Shown here: positions 27,629 to 34,822 of the stretch, piece after piece
How positions within the stretch are numbered: the first letter of the stretch is position 1
Layout: the number at the start of each line of letters is the position of its first letter
DNA from: Desulfosediminicola flagellatus
GTDB taxonomy: Bacteria > Desulfobacterota > Desulfobulbia > Desulfobulbales > Desulfocapsaceae
Direction of reading: 5' to 3'
Length of the DNA: 64,000 nucleotides
Assembly: GCF_005116655.2 (NCBI RefSeq)
Contig: NZ_CP050698.1
Span: 4,177,501-4,241,500 of the forward strand
Notes under the pieces: generated by a model
The model's input: the letters and a program-made list of their open reading frames with translations, nothing else
Databases searched by the model: none
Told to the model about the DNA's origin: nothing
Translations under genes and position numbers: made by a program

Positions 27629-27701
27629 TCTATTATCCGTTATTCAATTTTGATTCATATCTTCTTCGAGATCGATTGCAAAATACGTGATAGTGGATTA
27701 G

Positions 27702-27746
27702 TTAGTAAAGTTAATATATTTACTAAAAATAGTTAGTAAAACTAAC
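27702..27746. promoter_or_regulatory. Candidate LysR operator between mtnN-luxS and the regulator
   Basis: Two dyads sit in the divergent spacer: TTAGTAAA (27702-27709) with TTTACTAA (27719-27726), and GTTAGT AAA ACTAAC (27732-27746), a perfect 15-base palindrome. The half-site TTAGTAAA is used repeatedly. LysR regulators commonly bind such dyads next to their own gene. Which regulator binds is inferred from adjacency only. Confidence 0.65.
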
Positions 27747-27767
27747 CATTCGCTTTGAGATATCTAA

Positions 27768-28709
27768 ATGCTCCCAGATTTCAACCGATTAAAAGTCTTC
27801 TATCACATCTATAATGAACAGAGCAGCACCGGCGCAGCCAATGTTTTGCACATAACCCAGTCCGGAGTGAGCCAGCATCTTAAAAAGCTTGAAGATGAAA
27901 TGCAGACACCGCTGTTCAGTCGCGTAAATCGTCATCTTGTTCCAACAGCAGCAGGTCACAAACTCTATCAGATAGTGCAGGGCTTTGTCGCTGAGCTTGA
28001 AGACGGAGTAAGAAGCATTAACGCGAATTCAGCAATTCCTTCAGGACCGTTGCGCATTGGTGCGCCATCTGAATTTGGCAAAACGTATATGCCAAAAATC
28101 TTCGCATCGTTCAGGCAGAGATACCCAGAGGTTTCACTCGAATTGCATCTGGGTGATCCCAATAGTCTTTTCACGCTGATCTCTAACGGTGGTCTGGACT
28201 TTGGTTATATTGATATCCTGCCGATCTTTTTGGCTACTCCGGGCGGATTGCCGGCTTATGAAATAGAACCACTTATTAATGAAGAGTTTGTTCTAGCCTG
28301 CTCAAGAAATTATTATGAAAAGCATGCATCAGATTCCAGCTATGAGGATCTGATTAAACTCGATTTTATAGGGTATAAATCTGATATCGCACTTTTTCGC
28401 AGTTGGTTCTCCCTGCACTTTGGGCAGGAACCTGCATCACTGAACATGTCGATGATAGTTGATAGTGCCGGAGCAATAATTTCAGGCATGGAAGAAGATC
28501 TTGGGCTGGGAATTATCGTCAGCCATCTCATCAATAAACAGATTGGCGATGGCTCCATCATCCCTATACGGGCAACAACAGAGAAACTGCAAAATACTAT
28601 AGCCTGTGTTCGTTTTAAAAATAAAGCGGACACCATTACCGAGAGCTGTTTTCAACAGCACTTCAAGGAGCAGATATGCCATATCCCTGATCTTGTTCAT
28701 ACGCTGTAA
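27768..28709 (+). CDS. LysR-family transcriptional regulator
   Basis: The 313-residue protein has an N-terminal winged helix (DFNRLKVFYHIYNEQSSTGAANVLHITQSGVSQHLKKLE) and a C-terminal periplasmic-binding-like effector domain from about residue 90 (GPLRIGAPSEFGKTYMPKIFA). It is divergent from mtnN-luxS, so it probably controls the activated methyl cycle or AI-2 production, or only itself. The effector is unknown. No Shine-Dalgarno is obvious before ATG 27768. Confidence 0.9.
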   Translation: MLPDFNRLKVFYHIYNEQSSTGAANVLHITQSGVSQHLKKLEDEMQTPLFSRVNRHLVPTAAGHKLYQIVQGFVAELEDGVRSINANSAIPSGPLRIGAPSEFGKTYMPKIFASFRQRYPEVSLELHLGDPNSLFTLISNGGLDFGYIDILPIFLATPGGLPAYEIEPLINEEFVLACSRNYYEKHASDSSYEDLIKLDFIGYKSDIALFRSWFSLHFGQEPASLNMSMIVDSAGAIISGMEEDLGLGIIVSHLINKQIGDGSIIPIRATTEKLQNTIACVRFKNKADTITESCFQQHFKEQICHIPDLVHTL

Positions 28710-28865
28710 TCGCTGCTGGAGAACACGTACTTGAAGTGAAGTGAGGAGTAAGGAGAGACGGTGAGGAGTACTACCTAAACGGAAAGTTCTACTGTATAAT
28801 GAACACGTACTTTTCACACACGAACTCCACAATAACCTTTTGATTTTTCAGACAATACACCTGCA

Positions 28866-29753
28866 ATGGAAGTTTCCACTATCCCACAAGTAGAATTCTC
28901 AAAGAAACAAAAACTCACTATAGAGTTTGAAATACTGGCTCTTGAAGACCTGTTTTCCAAGCGGGCTGAAATGGTCCCGCCGATTGATCATCCACATAGG
29001 ATAGCATTCCATAACATCATGTATATAACTGCTGGTGAAGGTACACATCACATTGACTTCCAGCCCCATAAAATCAGCCAGGGAAGCCTTATTTTTATCT
29101 CAAAAGGTCAGGTAAATGCATTTAATGTCCAGCCGGATATGCGAGGGTACCTGATATTATTTACAACAGAGTATCTGGAAAAACATCTTATCCACTCAGA
29201 TGTTCTCTCACTGTATCGCTTATACAATTACCACCTGCATTCACCAGTAATGCAACCAGAAGAAACACAAAACGAAGGGTTTCACGATCTCTTTAGAGGA
29301 ATCACGGCGGAGTATTCCAACCCTGATGTGTTTGCCAAAGAAGACATACTACGACTTTTGCTCAAAGTGCTGTTACTGAAGGCAGAGCGTATCAAGCGAA
29401 CCGTAACCGCTGACCAGAAAAAAACGGAGTGGCTTATTCGATTTGGCCAGCTTAAGGAACTTCTTGAAAAACACATTGCATCGACACGAAGTGTGCAGGA
29501 TTTTGCTGAGATGCTAAAAATATCTCCCAAACACCTCAACACTATATGCAAAGCTGTTTCGGGTGCTACAGCCAAGCAAAACATTGATAGCTTCATGATT
29601 TTGGAAATCAAAAGACTTCTGGCAACATCGGATAGTTCGGTTCAGGAAATATCTTTTGATTTCGGATTTGACGAACCAACCAACTTCGTCAAGTATTTCA
29701 AGAAACATGCAGGTCAGTCACCATCACAGTTCCGCAAAACATTCACCAACTAG
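28866..29753 (+). CDS. AraC-family transcriptional regulator with cupin-type sensor domain
   Basis: The 295-residue protein has an AraC-type N-terminal ligand-binding region (HRIAFHNIMYITAGEGTHHIDFQ followed by ISQGSLIFISKGQVNAF) and a C-terminal double helix-turn-helix (SVQDFAEMLKISPKHLN, then SVQEISFDFGFDEPTNFVKY, FKKHAGQSPSQFRKTF). A truncated paralog of its C-terminal half lies at 31198-31656, on the other side of the SnoaL-like lipoprotein gene, which suggests local duplication. It may regulate that lipoprotein. Confidence 0.9.
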   Translation: MEVSTIPQVEFSKKQKLTIEFEILALEDLFSKRAEMVPPIDHPHRIAFHNIMYITAGEGTHHIDFQPHKISQGSLIFISKGQVNAFNVQPDMRGYLILFTTEYLEKHLIHSDVLSLYRLYNYHLHSPVMQPEETQNEGFHDLFRGITAEYSNPDVFAKEDILRLLLKVLLLKAERIKRTVTADQKKTEWLIRFGQLKELLEKHIASTRSVQDFAEMLKISPKHLNTICKAVSGATAKQNIDSFMILEIKRLLATSDSSVQEISFDFGFDEPTNFVKYFKKHAGQSPSQFRKTFTN

Positions 29754-29814
29754 TTTCGAGAAGAAAACTAACGCGGAAGCTGTCAAACTCAACCCTTTTC
29801 CGTCTACTCTTACC

Positions 29815-29848
29815 AGTGTCCTGTCATGCCTCTGATGACATGACACTA
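29815..29848. mobile_element. Collapsed miniature element (both ends, interior lost)
   Basis: AGTGTCCTGTCATG is followed after ten bases by TGACATGACACTA. These are the two ends of the 164-bp element at 57587-57750, joined here with almost no interior. Confidence 0.6.
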
Positions 29849-30081
29849 GCACCAAGCCTGATATTCTCATGAGCTTTCACCCCAAAATACTCGTGAGAAA
29901 TGCAGACAGGTTCCATTTTTACCATTTTTAGGGGTGTATCAACCTTTGCCCACCTACCCTCTTCAGTTATCTTCCTCCGCAGTTCAGACACATAACACGG
30001 ATTTCTCAAAGCCACGTTGTCGAACTGACTAAAAGCGTGAAAAATATCCTGTTAAAATTACTATTTATTATGGAGAAAAAC
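29849..30081. other. Intergenic upstream of the SnoaL-like gene
   Basis: A 63-codon frame occurs on the - strand (29824-30015) but overlaps the collapsed element, has no ribosome binding site and matches nothing recognised. The region presumably carries the promoter of the lipoprotein gene. Confidence 0.35.
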
Positions 30082-30927
30082 ATGAAGAAACTTGTACTTA
30101 TTGCTTCGGTATTATTTCTGACCAGCGCCTGTGCAGCGGTTAACGGTACAGAATCTGATAAAATTGAACTCAGCAACAAAGCAAAAGCCAAAGCGCTTGT
30201 TGAGAGTATCGAGACTGGCAACCCGGAACCGATTGGATATATCAACCCAAACACATACATCCAGCACAATCTGGCTGTTGGAGATGGCTTGGCCGGATTT
30301 GGCGAAGTTATGGCGCAATTGCCTAAAGGTAGCGCACGTGCAAACGTGGTACGCGCTTTCAAGGATGGCGATTATGGCTTCACTCACACCGAGTACAATT
30401 TCTTCGGCCCTAAAATTGGTTTTGATATCTTCAGATTCGAAAATGGTCAGATTGTAGAGCATTGGGACAACCTGCAGGAGACTGCAACCACATCCGCTTC
30501 AGGAAGGACTCAGACCGGCGGGACCACTCAGGTAACCGATCTTGCGAAGACAGATGCTAACAAGGAACTGGTGGCAGGACTGATGGCTGATGTTTTTATG
30601 GGAGCAAATCCCGGTAAGATTACCGAGTACATTTCTACGTCAGAATACCTGCAGCACAATCCGGCAGTACCTGACGGACTTGGACCACTCGGAGAAGCTC
30701 TTGAAGCAATGGCAAAAGCGGGAACTCCAATGGTGTATACCAAAAACCATATGATTCTTGGCGAAGGAAACTTTGTACTCGCCGTTTCTGAAGGACAGTT
30801 CCTTGGTAAGCATTCAGCTTTCTACGACCTGTTCAGGGTCGAGTCAGGCAAGATTGTCGAACACTGGGACACTATTGAGCAAATTCCAGCAAAAAGCGAG
30901 TGGAAGAATAGTAACGGCAAATTCTAA
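30082..30927 (+). CDS. Lipoprotein with two SnoaL-like domains
   Basis: ATG 30082 follows GGAG at seven bases; an in-frame start at 30037 is ignored. Residues 1-17 end in the lipobox LTSAC, so the protein is probably lipid-anchored. The rest is a tandem repeat of a SnoaL/NTF2-type domain: YIQHNLAVGDGLAGFGEVM ... FDIFRFENGQIVEHWDN and YLQHNPAVPDGLGPLGEAL ... YDLFRVESGKIVEHWDT. The conserved Gln-His and His-Trp-Asp residues line the pocket in the COG4922-like group. The duplicated exported form is unusual. Enzyme activity is unknown. An AraC-type regulator flanks it on each side. Confidence 0.85.
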   Translation: MKKLVLIASVLFLTSACAAVNGTESDKIELSNKAKAKALVESIETGNPEPIGYINPNTYIQHNLAVGDGLAGFGEVMAQLPKGSARANVVRAFKDGDYGFTHTEYNFFGPKIGFDIFRFENGQIVEHWDNLQETATTSASGRTQTGGTTQVTDLAKTDANKELVAGLMADVFMGANPGKITEYISTSEYLQHNPAVPDGLGPLGEALEAMAKAGTPMVYTKNHMILGEGNFVLAVSEGQFLGKHSAFYDLFRVESGKIVEHWDTIEQIPAKSEWKNSNGKF

Positions 30928-31197
30928 CATTGGACTATATCCGACTCAATTAAATCGGATATTCAACTAAGGTCACTTTCCCTGCCAGGTGCCGTCACAT
31001 TGAGTGTGCGGAGCCTGGCTGTTTTAATCCCCAAAAGAAATACAGGATCAACCACTCAAAATACGATGTCTGTGGAGATTGGACTACAGTTTGTCCGTCC
31101 AACGCTATAGAAGTCGTTAGTGAAGGGTAATCTTATACGATTGAAAGGTTTAATATAACGAAGAATTGGTTAGTCGCTCTCATCGAAGTTCTAACGA

Positions 31198-31656
31198 ATG
31201 CAAACGTACAAACGACAATCAGAAATCAGTATAGTTTCAGGCGACATCATTGTTGATGAAAAGAGGAGTACCACGCGGGCCCTTACTGCTGAGAATAAAA
31301 ACGAGGAATGGTTTATCCTGTTCGAGTATTTCAAGAAACATCTTGTAGAACACCACACAGCAACTAAAAGTGTAAAAGATTACGCCTTAATGTTGAACAT
31401 TTCTCCGAAACATCTCAACATCATCTGTAAATCATTTTCAGGTGTAACTGCAAAACAGTACATCGACACTTTCATGGTTACAGAAATAAAGAGAGCTTTG
31501 GCCACCTCCGATGATTTGGTACAGAAAATTTCCGATGAATTCGGGTTTGACGAGCCAACGAATTTCGTCAAATACTTCAAGAAACATACGGGGCAATGTC
31601 CGGCACAGTTTCGTAAAACCATATGCACGTGTCATATCACAACTCAAATGATCTGA
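31198..31656 (+). pseudogene. Truncated AraC-family regulator (DNA-binding half only)
   Basis: The frame encodes a double helix-turn-helix (SVKDYALMLNISPKHLNIIC ... KISDEFGFDEPTNFVKYFKK, GQCPAQFRKT) closely related to the C-terminus of the regulator at 28866-29753, but lacks its roughly 170-residue sensor domain. The first 25 residues match nothing and no ribosome binding site is evident, so it is read as the remnant of a duplicated gene. It could still be expressed as a short DNA-binding protein. Confidence 0.65.
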
Positions 31657-31717
31657 CAGTAAGCATGCATATTCGAGACGTGCCACACCCTTTTTATATC
31701 ATACAAGGATCTGAATA

Positions 31718-32521
31718 ATGAAAATTCCACACCAACATAGAACGTTATATATTTCCCACGGAGGTGGACCACTCCCCTTACTGGGCGATACCGGACATAC
31801 TGAAATGGTGAACCACCTCCAGAGAATTGCTTCGGAATTGCCAAAACCTTCCGCCATCCTTCTCATCAGTGCCCATTGGGAAGAGAAGCGGCCTACAATT
31901 ACCGGAAACGCAAATCCGGGGTTAATTTACGACTACTATGGGTTCCCGGAAGAAGCCTATAGCATCAGCTACCCCGCACCCGGCGAACCTCATCTGGCCA
32001 AGAACGTGTTTAAGCTTCTGGAGAGCAAAGGACTACAGCCTGTGCTTGATGATTCCAGAGGCTTTGATCATGGTATGTTCATCCCGTTGAAGATTATGTA
32101 CCCGGATGCAGACATTCCCTGCATACAGCTCTCCCTTGTCAATACTCTGGATCCTGCCATGCACATCCGGATGGGAGAGGCGCTTGCTGGTATTCAGCAT
32201 GAAGGTTTACTTATTATCGGGTCCGGATTTTCATTTCACAACATGAAGGCATTTTTTGCTCCCGGTAACACACACAACAACGAGATGAACGAGGCGTTTG
32301 AGTCCTGGCTCATTGAAACATGCAGTGCAAAAGATATAGATGAAACTGTGCGGAAGGAATTGCTCATCAACTGGGACCAAGCCCCACATGCCAGATTCTG
32401 CCATCCAAGAGAAGAACACCTGTTGCCACTCCATGTTTGCTATGGCCTAAACAGATGTGCAAGCCGTGATTCCTTCCAGCTCAATATACTTGGGAAGCGT
32501 GCAAGCTTTTACCTTTGGTAA
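31718..32521 (+). CDS. DODA/YgiD-type extradiol dioxygenase family protein
   Basis: The 267-residue protein belongs to the class III extradiol ring-cleavage dioxygenase superfamily. Metal-binding histidines are expected in YISHGGGPLPLLGD, ISAHWEEKRP and FDHGMFIPLK; IIGSGFSFHNMKAF and AREEHLLPLHV-like PREEHLLPLHVCYG are further family motifs. Members convert 4,5-dihydroxyphenylalanine or other catechols and need Zn or Fe and oxygen, which is notable if the host is an anaerobe. AAGGAT precedes the ATG. It follows the AraC remnant and seems monocistronic. Confidence 0.88.
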   Translation: MKIPHQHRTLYISHGGGPLPLLGDTGHTEMVNHLQRIASELPKPSAILLISAHWEEKRPTITGNANPGLIYDYYGFPEEAYSISYPAPGEPHLAKNVFKLLESKGLQPVLDDSRGFDHGMFIPLKIMYPDADIPCIQLSLVNTLDPAMHIRMGEALAGIQHEGLLIIGSGFSFHNMKAFFAPGNTHNNEMNEAFESWLIETCSAKDIDETVRKELLINWDQAPHARFCHPREEHLLPLHVCYGLNRCASRDSFQLNILGKRASFYLW

Positions 32522-32535
32522 GAAACCGTTACGAC

Positions 32536-32679
32536 ATGATGATAGAAAAACTGTTTGAAACACTCTGCCACGAGAAAGGGGAGTTGTCGCAGGAACACCT
32601 GAACGAACAGAAAAAAAACGAATACTTTCGGTTAAAAGTGAAAAACCGTACTCCTTCCAGCAACAAATATTCGACTTAG
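32536..32679 (+). CDS. Possible 47-residue peptide
   Basis: A short frame (MMIEKLFETLCHEKGEL at its start, strongly charged, Lys/Glu rich) begins 15 bases after the dioxygenase stop. It lacks a ribosome binding site and matches nothing recognised. It may be a remnant or chance frame. Confidence 0.2.
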   Translation: MMIEKLFETLCHEKGELSQEHLNEQKKNEYFRLKVKNRTPSSNKYST

Positions 32680-32707
32680 CTCAATGCTATCGTTCGTGTC
32701 TTAAAAA

Positions 32708-32748
32708 GGCTGGCAAACCGGGCATTAAAACGTTGCCCTTTTGCCGCC
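32708..32748 (+). repeat. Large nested hairpin
   Basis: GGC and GGCAAA on the left pair with TTTGCC and GCC on the right, with an inner GGGCA / TGCCC stem around ttaaaacgt. No T-run follows. It could be the folded 3' end of the dioxygenase transcript or a structured RNA. Confidence 0.5.
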
Positions 32749-32928
32749 TGTCAACCGGGGCCCCAGAGTTGGCCTTCAGGGTATAGAAACATAAACTGTC
32801 AATCCATCACTATTTCAATCAACTGTGCAAATTCTGCACACTCCGGTTACGCATTTAGCTCCTGATGACGCATATACAGTGCGCGATAGAGTATCGACAT
32901 CTCCTATCCGCAAGAGACCAGGAGGCTG

Positions 32929-33060
32929 ACTGAGAATGACCGTTTCTCAAACTCTTCGTGATTATCAAAAACCGATGCTGGCAATATCATATATGGCTGC
33001 GCTTGTTATTTGAAAATGGCTCGATTTTAACCCAAATCCCTATTATCGCGCAGCCATATC
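32929..33060. mobile_element. Degenerate miniature element (first of an adjacent pair)
   Basis: It begins with aggaggctgactgagaatga and contains atcatatatggctgcgcttg and ctcgattttaaccc, matching the interior of the element at 36666-36804. Its right end (tattatcgcgcagccatatc) has decayed. It abuts the next element directly. Confidence 0.65.
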
Positions 33061-33204
33061 AGGAGGCTGTCTGATAATAGCAATATTCGCTCAGATCAAG
33101 GCAAACTCGAAAAATCACCGCAGTCATATATTTACTATTCCTAGGATATTTTTTCGAGTTTAACGAAGATATGCGCGGAAAGGGCCTTCTCAGACAACCT
33201 CCTA
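33061..33204. mobile_element. Miniature element (second of an adjacent pair), inverse of the 36.8-kb copy
   Basis: It runs from aggaggctgtctgataatag to cttctcagacaacctcct. Read on the opposite strand it aligns along its whole length with the element at 36809-36947 (atatcttcgttaaact, tttttcgagtttgccttgat, ctgagcgaa). Confidence 0.75.
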
Positions 33205-33368
33205 TTTGTATTACATAGGATGTAGAGGGCTAAAACATTCATTACAAATTGAATCCGGCACGAGTGTATCCCCCATTTTCGCCGTTATCCTGTATGTGGA
33301 ACACATTATGCAAGTATCCTGTAGTTACCCGCATGAATTCCTCAATTTACACGATGGAGTAAAAACAG

Positions 33369-33878
33369 ATGACGCCTGCAAAAGTTCTGGTAGTTGATGA
33401 CGATATGATAATCCGCTCTATGTTGGAAACACTGCTGAATAATCACGGTTGCGCCATAACAACTGTCTCTGATGGTGAAAAGGCGATACAACTCCTTGAA
33501 AATTCAAGGTTTGATCTTGTACTAACTGACCTGGAAATGGGTAAGACCAGCGGCTTTGAAGTTATCAGAAAGGCAAAAGAGGTAGCCCCGGATACACTTG
33601 TCTTTATGATGACAAGCTGCCATCAGCTCGAATATGCAATCACCGCATTTCGTTGTGGGGCTTCAGGCTATCTGTTGAAACCGTTTTCCAGCAGGTGCCT
33701 GTTTGAACGGTTACAGAAAAACGGGTTCCCGTTTATCTCCAGGAAGAGAGCGATAACGGCAGAATCATTCAGTCAGGAAAATCTGCAAACAGCTATCCAG
33801 GTACTTCCTTCACTGGATGATCAAAAATTACGATATGCGGAACTGGAAATGCAATATCACTCGCTGCCTTCGATTTAG
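33369..33878 (+). CDS. Response regulator (receiver domain)
   Basis: The 169-residue protein has a complete CheY-like receiver domain: acidic pocket VVDDDM, phospho-acceptor Asp in VLTDLEMGKTSG, the Thr/Ser in FMMTSC and Lys in LLKPFSS. The remaining C-terminal 45 residues match no output domain. GGAG precedes the ATG. No kinase gene is adjacent, so its partner is elsewhere. It neighbours the riboswitch-controlled gene at 34072-34509, but transcription is convergent. Confidence 0.92.
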   Translation: MTPAKVLVVDDDMIIRSMLETLLNNHGCAITTVSDGEKAIQLLENSRFDLVLTDLEMGKTSGFEVIRKAKEVAPDTLVFMMTSCHQLEYAITAFRCGASGYLLKPFSSRCLFERLQKNGFPFISRKRAITAESFSQENLQTAIQVLPSLDDQKLRYAELEMQYHSLPSI

Positions 33879-34071
33879 CTTACTGCTACCATGATTCGTG
33901 TTCTGCTCCTGATAATCGCATTTGTTCATTGCTCAAATAATGTTCTGAGACTGAACAGCCCTCTGCATTTACACACTACCTGACAATCCTTTTACAGCTA
34001 TCCTGTCGATTGGTACAATACGGTACACAATATATTTGTCTGATTCGGACCTGATATTTCAGCACATTCAC

Positions 34072-34509
34072 TTATAACCTATCTAGAGTTGCTACAGCCA
34101 TTTCTGTATACTGTGGTATTAAGGCAAACAGTTTTTCAGTAGGTAAAGCAAACTTATCCGATATGACAACTATCTCCGACACCTTGGTCTTTCTATCATT
34201 CTCTTTATCACTGTAATAGATTTCATGGTTGAAATTACGTAACAATTCGTGAATAGCATGATCCAGCGGGATTTTCTCAAGCCGAGTAGAAATGCTCTCG
34301 CTGATAGGGAAAAGAAAACGAATTCGGATATTAGTCTGTTTCTGTAGATCATGAAGAATATTTCTTAGAGGCACATTTTCGGCGCTAAGGCTGAGAGAGT
34401 TTCCCTCAATTTCAAGATCAAATTCACGATACATACTTGCTGTAAGCAGACTGCAGGTGATAACGCTAAATAGCAGCACTCGGGTGATGGTGCGGTACGT
34501 TGTGGTCAT
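34072..34509 (-). CDS. Exported protein with STN-like (secretin/TonB N-terminal) domain under c-di-GMP riboswitch
   Basis: ATG 34509 is chosen (MTTTYRTITRV, then a hydrophobic signal/anchor LLFSVITCSLLTASM); an in-frame start at 34551 would overlap the riboswitch expression region. Of the 145 residues, about 45-100 (SLSLSAENVPLRNILHDLQK, TNIRIRF, RLEKIPLDHAIHELLRNF) read like the short STN domain of secretins and TonB receptors, with a C-terminal part of unknown fold. It stands alone, without a secretin or TonB partner. A c-di-GMP-I aptamer lies 62 bases upstream on the same strand, so expression should respond to c-di-GMP; a surface or pilus-related role is inference. Confidence 0.75.
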   Translation of the reverse strand: MTTTYRTITRVLLFSVITCSLLTASMYREFDLEIEGNSLSLSAENVPLRNILHDLQKQTNIRIRFLFPISESISTRLEKIPLDHAIHELLRNFNHEIYYSDKENDRKTKVSEIVVISDKFALPTEKLFALIPQYTEMAVATLDRL

Positions 34510-34570
34510 GTTCCAGTTCCCCAGTATTTTTCTGAAGTAATGGCGGAACAAGTATCAGTAGATACTTCCC

Positions 34571-34662
34571 AGCCGGGTAACTCCGCTGCCGTATCGATCA
34601 GATGAAAGACGTAGGCCGGTGGTTTTGCGTTTCCTTCTTTTCAGAAGGCTTGCCTTTTTCGA
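34571..34662 (-). ncRNA. Cyclic di-GMP-I (GEMM-I) riboswitch
   Basis: Read on the - strand the segment shows the GEMM-I layout in order: GGCAAGCC; a CCTTCT GAAA AGAAGG hairpin with a GAAA tetraloop; AACGCAAA; ACCACCGGCCTACG; a second helix with variable loop; and GCAGCGGAGTTACCC as the closing strand. These match the conserved elements of the known aptamer (GGCAAACC, GAAA tetraloop, ACGCAAAGCC, CGGCCT, GGTAGCGGGGTTACC). An AAGTATC / GATACTT hairpin (34550-34567) follows between aptamer and start codon and may be part of the expression platform. It lies upstream of the STN-like gene. Confidence 0.87.
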
Positions 34663-34822
34663 GCTGTTAAAAATAGTGTGCTGACGCCTGATTGATACCA
34701 GGGTATCAGCCTGAAACACAAATAAATCCTTTCATTCCTTATGGTACTTAATGAGATATATTCGAGTTACTCCATGTAATCAATAGGTCGGATGATGATT
34801 ATTACCTAGTCATAATGACTAG

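Noticed and set aside
29824..30015. 63-codon frame on the - strand before the SnoaL-like gene
   Set aside because: It overlaps a collapsed mobile repeat, lacks a ribosome binding site and resembles no family.
32700..32790. Possible c-di-GMP riboswitch at ggcaaacc
   Set aside because: The GGCAAACC block is present, but the GAAA-loop stem, ACGCAAA and CGGCCT blocks are missing. It forms a nested hairpin instead.
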